Below, one piece after another: positions 11,453 to 22,350 of a stretch of 64,000 nucleotides of DNA (its first letter is position 1; each line of letters starts with the position of its first letter). The stretch comes from Buxus sempervirens (Eukaryota > Streptophyta > Magnoliopsida > Buxales > Buxaceae). The stretch is from NCBI GenBank assembly GCA_947561395.2, contig OX387185.1:43224602-43288601 (forward strand), read 5' to 3'. The notes below the pieces were generated by a model, which saw only the letters and a list, made by a program, of their open reading frames with translations, was not told where the DNA came from and did not search any database. The translations under genes and the position numbers were made by a program.

Positions 11453-12110
11453 CCCCACAGCCAAAAATCTGTAATTTCACCTCTTATAAACAGCAAAAAC
11501 CCTAGTAGAAATCGCTATCAGATCATAACCACAAATAAAAAAGAGTAGACAGAAAAAAAAAAGGAAGGAAAAAAGTTCAAAACACCACAATCAACCCAAT
11601 GAACGCTACCACACCTTGGCGACCACTAACTCCGCTGGATGATCCGATGATCGACAACTTCTATTCAAAGCTCCTGAAATGTGAGAATCACAGAAAGCCT
11701 CTGATCTAATCTAAAAGTAAATTCAAGAAGGCAAAAAGCCTCTGATCTAACCTCGAAGGAAAATTCAAGAAGGAAATGTCGATCAGATAAACCCTAATTA
11801 AATGAAAAATACGTTATTTAATGGCAACGAAGATTTTAGCCGATCAGGATAGGAAACGATATTTGCCTCGAGATGCAGATTTTGAAGAAAACAAAGCGAC
11901 TGAAATCTCCGAAGAAAAGACGAGTCTGAAATATGAATAAATGCAAGGGGAAGAGTAAGAAGATGACGACATCAAGAAGAAAATCAAATATGAAATAGTG
12001 ATGATATCGAGTTAAACGCGGAAAAAAGACGTAAATACGAGAGCGTTTCACCTGAGCCACTTAGTGGTGCAAGCGTCAAACGCACGGATGGATGCCATTT
12101 CAAGAGAGGC
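11453..12110 (-). promoter_or_regulatory. 5' UTR and promoter region of the DUF789 gene
   Basis: Upstream of the ATG on the - strand there is a splice-acceptor-like ATTACAG at about 11470-11480. GT donors follow upper regions at about 11610 (AAG|GTGTGG) and 12050 (CTCAG|GTGAAA). One or two 5' UTR introns are therefore plausible. No TATA box could be assigned. The start of transcription probably lies near 12.05-12.2 kb. This is inference. Confidence 0.3.
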
Positions 12111-13042
12111 CACACATTCAAATTCCATCCCAGCCGATGGTTTTACGGAACCACTGGATTTTCGCTGTAGAGCAAATGCTTTCCGTAAGCACCAACCGCT
12201 TATCCGAACAACTCACCTGTGATTGGTTGCTCTCACTCTCCGTTGTAAGGATCGAGTGATTGGAAATATGGCGAATCAAAATGGAATATACTGCTGGCTC
12301 GTATTTATGGTTTGTCTAGACATTCTAATTTTAGGTTAAAAAAATAATTTTAAATTATTTGATCCAAAATTTTTTTTTGTTTTGAATTATTTGATATGGT
12401 TAAAAATATGCCCCTAGAATCTTTGGCCTGATATTATTTTCCAATTAGGGGAATGCAAGTTATATGCATGTAGCAAATTTGAAATAAAATAGAGAGCATT
12501 TTGGGTATTAAAAATGTTATGTATTTAGTCAGTGATATACTTTTGATAAAAAATGAATGACGTTTTAGCCAGCACTCAAATCGCATATGATTTCATCAGA
12601 TATGATAGTGATCAATGTCAGGTGTTAAATCAAAAAATAAAATGAAAAAGACGTGGGGTTAATAAAACTGTAAAATAAGGATTACTTAGAGGATGGTACA
12701 AAATATCAGCCAAAAAACTCCCTCTTCGCTATATAATAGTAATACTTATAGTAGAGGCAAAGAAAGCAAAAAGGACAAGTTATCAACATTATTATAAGAT
12801 AATCTTGAGATTCTTGACTAACATTTGTTACCTAAAGCACCTCTCAATTTTAATTTTATTCTCTTTTATATCGTAATTAGTTGCTCACATATACATAATT
12901 ACTGACTATTACCCGAACTTTCCACACAAAACGGCATGAATTATACACCTTGAAGACAACGACCACCATGTCACATAGTGTTGTATTTTAAAAAAAGCCT
13001 CCTTCTTGTGGACTTAATCCTTAGATCTTTAACATGTACTAA
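12111..13042. other. Intergenic, AT-rich, nothing recognised
   Basis: There is no open frame above chance and no repeat with definable ends. Short A/T runs dominate 12290-12900. Confidence 0.4.
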
Positions 13043-13054
13043 TCAAGAGAGGGA

Positions 13055-13331
13055 AAGTGTCGCGTGTGCTGGCGGTAAGGTTATAGGCTCATCGTAGCCT
13101 TGATCAGGGATTCATTCCTGACTTTAGTAGAATAAAGGGAAATGCTTAAGAGTCTACCTTCAACTCAAACAACCAATCATCTGAGTTGCTATGGCTCACG
13201 CGAGTCTAAGAACGTAGTGCTCCCCCTTTGGCGGTAAGGGTGTGTACCCCTTCCGGGCCTTCCCCAACTACCCCTAAACCCGCCTATGCGTCGGGTGCTT
13301 GAGAATGATGCACCAAAAATAGAAAAAAATT
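13055..13331 (+). mobile_element. SINE, about 277 bp, tRNA-type promoter, perfect 12-bp target duplication
   Basis: TCAAGAGAGGGA occurs at 13043-13054 and again at 13332-13343, directly flanking the element. The body begins with an A-box-like TGGCGGTAAGG (13070-13080) and a B-box-like AGGGATTCATTCC about 30 bp later, which is the spacing of an internal Pol III promoter. It ends in an A-rich tail (ACCAAAAATAGAAAAAAAT). Head boxes, A-rich tail and long target duplication are the standard marks of a LINE-mobilised SINE. The duplication shows no differences, so the insertion is fairly young. I cannot assign the family. Confidence 0.75.
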
Positions 13332-13607
13332 TCAAGAGAGGGACTAGTAACCACCAAATGTTGTGTGGAGGAAATGAGATGGTTTCTTTAAATTACTGAA
13401 AACTAGCTACCAAATGAAATTGCTCAAACAACAAGTACAAATAGCGCAAGAATTCCACTAGGAAGCTTTGCAACTCCAACCAATGCAAACCCTAGTATCC
13501 AATACAATCTCTCACTGCAAACTAGTTAGAAATTATATCATTTTCAATATTGCTATATATCGCAACGGTGAACATTTAGCTAACTAGTCCTAATTGACGG
13601 TCCTTCG

Positions 13608-13994
13608 TAGAGCCGGCAAAAATCGACTTGACCCGACTAACCCGATTATAAACGGGTTGGGTTGACCCGTTTATTAATTGTGTCAGGTGCGGGTTGGGGT
13701 TTTCCCAACCCGTCTGAAATTGGGTCAAACCTGATTATGACCCACCAACCCGATTATGACCCGATTAAAAAAAAAAAGTGCAAAAAATTGCATGCATCAA
13801 CCCGATTATGACCCGAACCCGACCCGATTACCCCATAATCCAATTTTAATAATATTTTTGAATAAATAATAAATAATAAAAAAATATAATCGGGTTGGCG
13901 GGTTGAACCCGTTTAATGGCGGGTTGGGTTCGGTTTGGGGTTTCCCCAACCCGCTAGTAATCGGGTCAACCGGAACCCGACCCGTTGCCAGATA
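13608..13994. mobile_element. hAT-type MITE, 387 bp, rich in ACCCGATTA motifs
   Basis: The ends TAGAGCCGGCAA and (inverted) TATCTGGCAA resemble hAT termini. The element is flanked by an 8-bp direct repeat, GTCCTTCG at 13600-13607 and GTCCTTCA at 13995-14002. The interior is built from many GGGTTGGGT / AACCCGACCCG / ACCCGATTA blocks on both strands, so it can fold extensively. It has no coding capacity. Confidence 0.6.
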
Positions 13995-14057
13995 GTCCTT
14001 CAACACAATTGGTCCCTATAAACGGTGCACCCCTATATCATTAATGAAAAAGAAGAT

Positions 14058-14535
14058 TAGGTAGTCAATGAGTCGGATAAAGATCTGAATGCAACCCGAA
14101 CTCAACCCGATTATCCAAATCCGATTATATACGAATTCGAATATGAAACCAAACATATTCGATTCGATATAGATCCACCAATTTATTTTGTATATATGTT
14201 ATGTTTTTTTAGACCTTTAAGTTTTTTTATATATTAGTATAGAAGGAATGAAGGTTCCATATAGTATTTATTGATTTAAGGTCATAATATGAGATAGATT
14301 TGAATTAATACATCCTTATTTGATCCACTAACTTAGGGTTTATAATATCTTAAATTTTTTTTTCATATATTACGTAATTGGATTCAGATATTGGATAATT
14401 GGTTGGATTTGAATTCGGAATTAGATGTAAAAGATCCATTGGATAATAGGTTCGAATTCGGATATCAATACTTCTTCTCTGATCGGATTTGGATAATAGC
14501 AGATACGTACCAAATTGGAATAGTTTACAGCCCTA
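14058..14535. mobile_element. hAT-like MITE starting TAGG-TAGTCAATGAG
   Basis: The right end TTTACAGCCCTA is the inverse of the TAGGGCTGTNAA ends common in plant hAT MITEs; the left end has TAGGTAGTCAATGAG. A second family member starts at 63888 (TAAGGGCTGTCAATGAG) and shares the following AACCCAATTATCC and ATTCGAATATG stretches. Between the ends are many GGATTCGAAT / AATCCGATTA motifs. The target duplication is not clear. Confidence 0.5.
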
Positions 14536-15590
14536 GGAAGAAGAAACCCAACCTTCGACTAGTTGTCTAGTCCTATCATTTTTGGTGGCTGAAAATACAA
14601 CCGAACTTAAGGTTTTTACGGTTTCCGATACGATTCGGTGCTTGAGATCATATTAACCTCTCTTCTACTCTTTTGAGTTCTAGGGCTCGAGGCGAGCGTT
14701 TGAGGGCTCGAGGCGGTCATCTTCCCTGTTTGTGATTTGGGGTAAGCATAGTTCTCATTGCTGTCTTTCAGATCATCTCCGGCGAGATTTTTCCAAATCG
14801 GCCTCTTCCTTGTGGCATCCTTCTCATCTCATCGATGTTAGCTATACTGACGTATTCTCATCCGAAGAAACTTGGAGGCTTGTAATCCTTCTTGTATATA
14901 GTTTGTTTCAGGTAGGTTTTTTCAATCTTCATCTTTTTGCAGATGGAATCGGAGGTTGAAGATTCCGACGACCCTGATGGAGACGATAGTGGGGGGTTGC
15001 ATTTGGGATCCTCTGGTTGGATATCCGGATACGATTAGCCTATTTTTTGGTGTTGTCTTAGTTTTTGGTGGTTGGTTTATTCATTAATCTTTGTTTATCT
15101 TTTGAATGGTCCTGGAGGTGGTGTTTTAATGCTTGTTCTTGGTGTTGCTCTTATATGGTTTAATCTGTTTTTGGGTCTTCTTGTGGTTGGGTGGTCTTGG
15201 TACAGGGATGCCATGCTAAACCAACTTCTACTATGTATCTTTGTGAGGGTGAAATCTGGTTTGCTGTTTCCTCACCCTTTGATCATTACGTCGTCGACGA
15301 TGATGTTAACTTCCCGTCTTTTGGGAACAATTTCCTTAATCTGCCTAGGAGCGGATCCCTTATCAGATTTTACTGCTAGTTTCTAGTTAGCTTTTGTGGC
15401 CTCGATCGCAGATCTAACCTTTTTCTATCAAGACATTGTAGAATTGGTTGAGATTATGGTGGCTCATTTCTTAAGCCTCTTGTTGTTTCAATGGTCCTTT
15501 TGCATCTTTCGGCCAGTGGCCGGTGTCTTTGTAATTATGCTTTTGATAATGGAAATGTTTAGGCTTGGCCTTTTAGAAAAAAAGTACTAT
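14536..15590. other. Unclassified stretch, possible retroposed relic
   Basis: Several short + strand frames occur: one of 104 codons at 15072-15386, and a start MESEVEDSDDPDGDDSGG at 14943 that ends after about 34 codons. None shows a known domain. The block at 15460-15590 ends in a GCTTTTGATAATGGAAATG-like stretch followed by an A run, which resembles a retroposon 3' end. No target duplication was found. Confidence 0.3.
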
Positions 15591-15599
15591 TCTGAGTTT

Positions 15600-16377
15600 T
15601 GGAAAACCTTGACCTATGTTGGACACCTACTGATTGAACCATGTACCCGAGAGGGAGTGAAGGAACACATTTTCATTGGTTGGTCGGTCCGATTACAAAA
15701 ATTTTTAAAAAGTTTAATTAAAAAGGGGAAAAAAAGGAAAGATGTACTAAACATACTCAAAGCAAAGCATGAGATACATGAGTATCTCTTAAGTTGTCAT
15801 CCACTCTCTCTGTGGTGTGTACAACCTGATCACTTCTGCCAAAACTAGTGCTTTGATCTAATTAATATATATATGCTTATATATTGGCAATAAGAAAAAG
15901 CCCATACCCATTTCAAGGTCGGAACATGCACGAAAAATGATCCAATATCTCATACTACAATATGTTGAGAAATTATATTTGCGCTTTTTAATATACATAG
16001 TTGTGCTCTCAGCAATTAGTTTTAAGTTCTTAGGTACAATGGTCGTTTAACATGGTATCAGAACGGAAGGTCTTGTACTCCCCTCTCAAGCAAGTTTGCC
16101 TTGGCATTTATTTTCATCCAGCATGTTCATGCATTGTGTTTGTCCTCACCTATCAACTTCAACTTTTAGGTGCACGGTAGTTTAACAGAATAATATAAAA
16201 TTTTTAATAGAGATTTCTATAAAGCCTTCACTAAAGGGTTAGGTAGGGTTACATCAAATCACATCTGTTGAGCCCTTTAATTTATCTTTGTTTCATAAAT
16301 TTCTATTTATTAGCACTGTAGAAATAAAGCGACAATGATTGGTTAATAGGTATGGTTTTTTTTTTGGTAACCGGTTA
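15600..16377 (+). repeat. Upstream flank of LRK10L copy 1, duplicated at 43.1-43.9 kb
   Basis: From AACCTTGACCTATG through GGTTGGTCGGTCCGATTACA to GACAATGATTGGTTAATA, this segment matches 43085-43910 base for base with scattered differences. It is the promoter-side flank of two duplicated ectodomain genes, at 22351 and 44280. The Mutator-like element at 16387-22142 now separates this copy from its gene. At about 16350-16372 a tiny insert (T run plus GGTAACC) lies between two GGTTAATA copies. Confidence 0.8.
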
Positions 16378-17089
16378 ATAGATATGACAGCCCGCATCCT
16401 CTCTTTTCAATGGTCGTTCGAATGGTCATTCGAACGACCTCAACACGACGCGTGTCCCCCTTTAAAACAAAAACGAAAACGCAAATTAACGATGACGATA
16501 GCCCCGTTAGTTGCCGTTTTCGGCCAAAACTCGTTACTTTTCCTTTTCGGCCGAATGGTTAATAAGAACCATTCGATCGTGGTTCGGCCGAATGAATTTT
16601 CTCCTTCCTATTGCGCCCGCGAAACACGAAACGAACGAAGTTTTCAAAACTCCCTCCTTTGTCTTCTTCGATTCCTGTTGCGCACAGACGATTGAAATTT
16701 ATTGATTTCCCCTCACGTTTGTTGGAGAAGAGAATGATTGATTTGCTCCACCCACCGATTGAGTTCAAGTTGATTGATTGTGTGAGACTGTAGATTCAGG
16801 TGCTTCTTCTTCCCCATTTGGTTTCCATCGACCTGGAAATTTATCTAAATTTAATTGTGCAACATTGTACATTGCGTTCAGGTTGATTAAATTGTCTGAA
16901 GGAGTTCATACACCCCACGTACCTTGGACGAACGCAAAAATGCCCTTGATCCAATCCCAAGCACAAATTCAAAAATTCCTGACAAAATCACTGCTAATAG
17001 TGAAAGGGGTGGTGGGGGCGGCGGTTTGAAGGTTGCAATAGGAGAATAGAAGGGCGCGCGCAAGTATTTAAGGTTCGTGGTTGTTTTTT

Positions 17090-17370
17090 GAAATTTGCGC
17101 CTTGACGCTCGAGCGGGAAGAAAACGCGTAGAACGCGTCACGTTCGGCTTTTCTGAGTTTTTTAAAAATTTGCCTTGACGCTCGAGCGGTCAAAAACCAC
17201 GCAGAACGCGTCACGCTCGGGTTTTATGAGTTTTTTACCTTTTGCCTTGACGCTCGAGCGGGCGAAAAACGCGTAGAACTCGTCACGCTCGGTTTGCCTA
17301 TGTATCTGAAATTTGCGCTTGACGTTCGAGCGGGCGTAAAGCGTTCCAAAATCGTCACCCTTAGTATTTT
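17090..17370. repeat. Four subterminal repeats of about 70 bp in the MULE
   Basis: Each copy has the pattern TTGACGCTCGAGCGG, then an A-rich spacer, then ACGCGTAGAACGCGTCACG (variants occur). They are spaced 65-75 bp apart. CTCGAG and ACGCGT are self-complementary. CpG-dense subterminal repeats of this sort are often transposase-binding regions; that role is inferred. Confidence 0.7.
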
Positions 17371-17384
17371 TTTCCATCTTTTAC

Positions 17385-18525
17385 GAATTGTAAGTGGGGT
17401 AGGTTGGACTTGTAAGTAGGGTAGGTTGGACTTGTAAGTAGAGTGGGGTAGGTTGGACTTGTAAGTGGGGTAGGTTGGACTTGTAAGTAGGGTAGGTTGG
17501 ACTTGTAAGTAAAGTAGGTTGGACTTGTAAGTAGGGTAGGTTGGACTTGTAAGGTAGGTTGGACTTGTAAGTAGGGTAGGTTGGACTTGTAAGTAGGGTA
17601 GGGTAGGTTGGACTTGTAGGTAGGGTTCGTTGGACTTGTAAGTAGGGTAGGTTGGACTTGTAAGTAAGGTAGGTTGGACTTGTAAGTAGAGTGGGGTAGG
17701 TTGGACTTGTAAGTAAGGTAGGTTGGACTTGTAAGTAGGGTAGGTTGGACTTGTAAGGTAGGTTGGACTTGTAAGTAGGGTAGGGTAGGTTGGACTTGTA
17801 GGTAGGGTTCGTTGGACTTGTAAGTGGGGTAGGTTGGACTTGTAAATAGGCTAGGTTGGACTTGTAAGTAGGGTAGGGTAGGTTGGACTTGTAAGTAGGG
17901 TTCGTTGGACTTGTAAGTGGGGTAGGTTGGACTTGTAAATAGGGTAGATTGGACTTGTAAGTAGGGTAGGTTGGACTTGTAAATAGGGTAGGTTGGACTT
18001 GTAAGTAGGGTAGGTTGGACTTGTAAGTGGGGTTGGTTGGACTTGTAAATAGGGTAGGTTGGACTTGTAAGTGGGGTAAGTTGGACTTGTAAATAGGGTA
18101 GGTTGGACTTGTAAGTGGGGTAGGGTAGGTTGGACTTGTAAGTAGGGTTCGTTGGACTTGTAAGTGGGGTAGGTTGGACTTGTAAATAGGGTAGGTTGGA
18201 CTTGTAAGTGGGGTAGGTTGGACTTGTAAATAGGGTAGGTTGGACTTGTAAGTAAGGTAGGTTGGACTTGTAAATAGGGTAGGTTGGACTTGTAAGTGGG
18301 GTAGGTTGGACTTGTAAATAGGGTAGGTTGGACTTGTAAGTAGGGTTCGTTGGACTTGTAAGTGAGGTAGGTTGGACTTGTAAATAGGGTAGGTTGGACT
18401 TGTAAGTAGGGTTCGTTGGACTTGTAAGTGGGGTAGGTTGGACTTGTAAATAGGCTAGGTTGGACTTGTAAGTAGGCATGGTTGGACTTGTAAGTAGGGT
18501 TTGTTGGACTTGTGGGACTTGTAAC
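17385..18525. repeat. 22-bp minisatellite, about 50 copies, inside the MULE
   Basis: The unit is close to GGTAGGTTGGACTTGTAAGTA plus one base, tandemly repeated with small variants (TAAATAGG, GTTCGTTGG) and occasional short units of about 17 bp. Because 22 is one more than a multiple of three, three units give a 22-residue period. The - strand stays open for 388 codons in one frame and 229 in another. I treat these as repeat artefacts, not proteins. Confidence 0.95.
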
Positions 18526-18748
18526 ATGACAGTGCTTCATCCTGTTCTCACTACAATGGTGGTGTTGCTTCGTAATGATAATTTGGATTACCAGAAAATT
18601 ATATAGGAAAAAAATGGGGATATAATGAAAATTATATAACCTAAAATTATGTACAAATATTGTAATTTTACAATTGTTTTCCTCTCACAGATAGAGACCG
18701 AAATTTACAACCATCTTCACTCGTTAGCAAAATAAATTTACAAACAAT

Positions 18749-20003
18749 TTAATGTACAAGTTTTCTATACACAATCTTCCGTCCTACTTGGATATTTAAG
18801 ACATCCTTCAGCTTCTTCACCTTGCTATCGAGCCAGGAATGCTGGAGTTGTGAATCATACCTATAAACAATGCAATCATAAGTTTATGTACGCACCTGAA
18901 TGTTATTAGTTTCAAATCACCTTGTTATTGAACATGTGACAGGTACGTTTTACCTCTTCGGCTTCTTCACCTTCACTAGTCTCCGCCTCAGTTGTGTTTG
19001 CTGCCTTAGACAGAACTATGTCCCGCACTTGTTTAGAAGGGTGCTTAACGAGGTCAATAAGGAACTTATCCCTAAAATGTGCCATATAACTCTGAATTCA
19101 TAGAAGATGTACTTGTGTGTTACTAGCGACGTACTTCATAACTATAATTATAAATAAACCATTTAAGTTATATGTGCACCTGATCAAATTCGGAAGAATC
19201 CAATGACAGAGTCGCCGATAAAGCTTCGTCGCGTGTAAATTCAGTAGACAGCGAAAGCCACTATCTCTAAGGCACTGTTCCTGAGAATCCGTGAATGAAA
19301 GACCGTGCATAAACGTAATGAAACATCCAGGTGAACAATGTGTCTTTATCTCAGCCTACAAAAAAGAAAGGTAAAACGAAATAATATATCAGTCTCAACT
19401 AATTATCCACAATAATTCCAATTATAGATAAGATATTTTACGAACTTGTTGTTTCTTTCGCGGCTCTTGCTGTGGGATAGCCCTCTTGTATTCGTCCCAC
19501 TCAAGCCGTGATGCTCGCTTAAATTCTTCTTTCTCAGCTTGATTCATCGACCTCCATGCTCCAGCAGCATCCGCAAATAACTGAAATGCAATAACTAAAT
19601 AGATTAATTCATTTGCATAGGATTGACGAAGTGCAAAATAAAAATTAATGCTGTTCCTTAACCGGTACCATTGATAATGCCTACCTGCTGCTTCGTCGGG
19701 ATTTGTTCACCTTCAATACGATTCTTCATTCTTTCGTTTACATAATATTCCCTGAAAGAACAAAAGGAAAATCATGGTCAATAATATATTCAGAATTACA
19801 AGGATGCAAAAGGAATTAAAATAACCGTCATCTTGACAACCATAACCAAACTTATACAAAGAGAATGATCCAAAATATTGGATTGCTTCCATGCTTACTT
19901 CTACAATAAAACAAATAAATAAGTGAAGGAAACTTTACCTAAAGTGTAGCCAACTGTTGCGCGGCTGTTTTTGTCCTGTTAATGATGATCCAACAGTTTC
20001 CAT
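18749..20003 (-). CDS. MULE-borne gene, six exons, HMG-box-like N-terminus plus transposon-associated domain
   Basis: The - strand exons 19939-20003, 19685-19751, 19446-19580, 19180-19355, 18954-19089 and 18749-18841 join in frame through GT/AG borders to give about 223 residues (ATG at 20001-20003, TAA at 18749). Residues about 16-80 (PRNSWLHFREYY, AAGAWRSMNQAEKEEFKR, LEWDEYKRA) resemble an HMG-box fold. Residues about 90-148 (THCSPGCFITFMHGLSF, GFRCLLNLHATKLYRRLC, HWILPN) resemble a module often found next to Ulp1-like protease genes in plant MULEs; here no protease is present. The tail is acidic, then lysine-rich. The acceptors of exons five and six were chosen to keep phase. It is either an expressed captured or chimeric gene, or a recent relic; there is no internal stop. 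Confidence 0.55.
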
Positions 20004-21600
20004 TGTAGTTGTCAAACTTTTCCTGCACATTAACAGAGGCAATTTCACAATTTATATTTCCAGCTTCAAGCAAAAAACTCTCATTAAAGCCAACAACATC
20101 ACGTAACAAAGGAATTTTAAAATAAAGACAAAACTCTCATTAAAAGCCTTTGTATTTACATAGGGTTATATCAATGATAAGTGTTGATCACATGGCATTA
20201 CAAGTTAATAACTAACAACAAAAGAGATGACTAACATTTCCTTCAAGTACCTGAACAAAAACTAACCAAAAGTTTACATTAATGTCTCAACCCCTTTCAG
20301 ACCTGAATTCATTACAAAATTAATGACCTTACAAAACTTTAAACAATGTGAAAACCATAATCTTTTACTCATAAGCAAAAATCATTAACACAATTCAATT
20401 CTTGTTCTTTGGCTTGCACAGGTGGCTTGGTGGAGTTGTTGTAGCATTAATGGAAAAACAAACTATCAAAAAAAAAGACTCATGAATTTTGGTGATAAAA
20501 TTGACATAAATTATATAGTAATCATACATAGATTGATTTAAGACTTAAAAGCAAAAGTTCTTAAAAATCATACTTGTTTGTAGCACAGCTCATACCATCT
20601 CAACTGAACTCATCTCCAATGGAGCTACTTGTAGCCCCATAAAATAAGTATTTTTCTTATCTGTTTTGTTCTTCTTCTATGCACATGTAACTATGTAAGA
20701 AAAAAAATAGCAATGAAAAGTAACAAGAAGAATATGAATATGGCATGCATTCTTTAAGAAACAACATGACAAACCGAGGCGTTGGTTTATTGAGAAATCT
20801 GAGCATGTTCATCAGCAAAACATAGGAAATCAAAGAAACTATGTGTATCTCCGAAGATATTAATATTCAAAATATTTTACTTAGCAAAGAACAAACATTA
20901 CCACAAGAACATTAAACCAGTTGTTTTTCCTCTCTATTGGGTTGAAGATAAGTTGGTCTTGTATATCTATTTTATTTTCCCTATTCCTGTGTGGTAGTAT
21001 ATTTAAAATTACAAAACAATTAAAAAATTATATTTTAAATACAATAAAATGTAATTAAAAATTACAAAAAATTTAAAATTATGAAGATATAAGATTGAAT
21101 TGCTGTTTATAATTTTAAATTAACTAGCTTTTCGTTAATTATAATTTCTTTTGTATACCTGGAAAACTTTTGGTTTCCTCCAAAATCTCATTTTTTAAGA
21201 GAACACAATCGTTCAATAACAATAAATCCATTTCAAGACAAAAATTCATGAGTCTTTGGATTTTTACAATGCTTTATTAGAGCAAAATTTATACACTTTT
21301 TAATTTGAAAATATTTGGGCATAGGAACCTTGACAAGGTGGTTACCAAACTCTATTCCGCCAGTTTCCCTATTTTCGTTTTTTTTTCCTGGAGTGTTTTA
21401 GGATATTTAATCAATTCAAATATAATATCATCGGCAACATCCATTTAGGGGAAAATTCCCTAGAGTTCCCCAATGAGAAGCAATGGGGGAAATATGTGGT
21501 TCTCTTTTCTTTTCCTTTTTTCTCTGACTTTAATTCATGTATAATGTATATATGGGTGTGGAAAAATTCGAAACATAGAAATGTATGTATCAGTCATTTC
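20004..21600. other. MULE interior upstream of its gene, non-coding
   Basis: This is AT-rich DNA with no recognised exon. It lies 5' of the - strand MULE gene and probably holds its promoter or 5' UTR introns. At 21020-21120 there is a run of A/T-rich near-palindromes. Confidence 0.4.
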
Positions 21601-21679
21601 ATGAATATTGCATACAAAAAAACAAGGGAAATGAAATGATACTAATCAAGTCAACACTTACAAATCAGTTAAAGATGCA

Positions 21680-21812
21680 AACATTGGAGAGGAAGGAGGT
21701 AAACCAAGAAAGATGCAAACGTTGTTTCTCATTCGTTGGAGAGAAAGGAGGTAAACCAAGAAGTTTGGTGCCCTTCGTTCGTTGGAGAGGAACAAGATAA
21801 ACCAAGAAGCTT
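21680..21812. repeat. Three imperfect copies of a 50-bp repeat near the MULE right TIR
   Basis: The motif TTGGAGAGGAAGGAGGTAAA followed by CCAAGAA occurs three times, at about 21684, 21737 and 21782. The spacing is about 50 bp and the third copy is more diverged. Confidence 0.6.
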
Positions 21813-22350
21813 GCAAATGTTGATGAGGAAGGTGGTTTTGTATACGTTGAAGGATTTTTTGAAAATCCTCTGCCTCTCGCGCTCGTCGGAACAGGTATTT
21901 GGGCGTTCGTCGACTTCGTTTGAATAGGAAGAAGAATGCCTGAGCGAACCACGGTCTAATGCCTCTTTGGTCTAGTGGTTGAGACTGGTTCGGCTGAAAA
22001 TCAAAAGTAACGGCTTACGGCTGAAAATGTAAACTAACGGGACTATTGCGTTAATGGCCGTTCGGCGTTTTCGTTTTAAAGGAGAGACACGCGTCGCGTT
22101 TAGGTCGTTCGAATGACCGTTGAAAAGAGAGGTTGCGGGCTGATAGATATGGTTGGTTAATTATATTAACCACTGCATCTATTAAACCCTTCATCACCAA
22201 AGCAAAGTCAACACGCTTCCTTTGGTCAAAGTTCCAACAACCATTCAAAATTGACCTTTCGATAATCTTTCAGACTTTCTTACAAACATTCCTCTCTCAA
22301 TAAAATATGTTTTTTAATTCATCACCCCCTGGTCAGTAAAGAGTCTGCAA

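Larger units (their letters stand above)
16387..22142. mobile_element. Mutator-like element (MULE), 5.76 kb, with long TIRs and 9-bp target duplication
   Basis: ATAGATATG at 16378-16386 recurs at 22143-22151. The termini are inverted repeats starting CAGCCCGCAWCCTCTCTTTT and containing GTCATTCGAACGACC and GCGACGCGTGTC; similarity extends inward for about 250 bp with divergence. The paralogous flank at about 43.9 kb is uninterrupted there, so it is the empty site. The interior holds four copies of an approximately 70-bp repeat, a 22-bp minisatellite and a - strand multi-exon gene, but no MULE transposase. It is therefore a non-autonomous, gene-carrying MULE. Confidence 0.85.

Noticed and set aside
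14732-15848. Several 75-150-codon frames as genes
   Set aside because: Hydrophobic or low-information translations, no domain, and the last ones fall in the duplicated flank of the receptor genes.
17385-18525. CRISPR-like array
   Set aside because: Units are contiguous without unique spacers, and the sequence is from a plant nuclear genome.
17361-18540. 388- and 229-codon open frames on the - strand as repetitive structural proteins
   Set aside because: They are translations of a 22-bp minisatellite whose length makes every frame open. There is no signal peptide, splice context or independent coding evidence.
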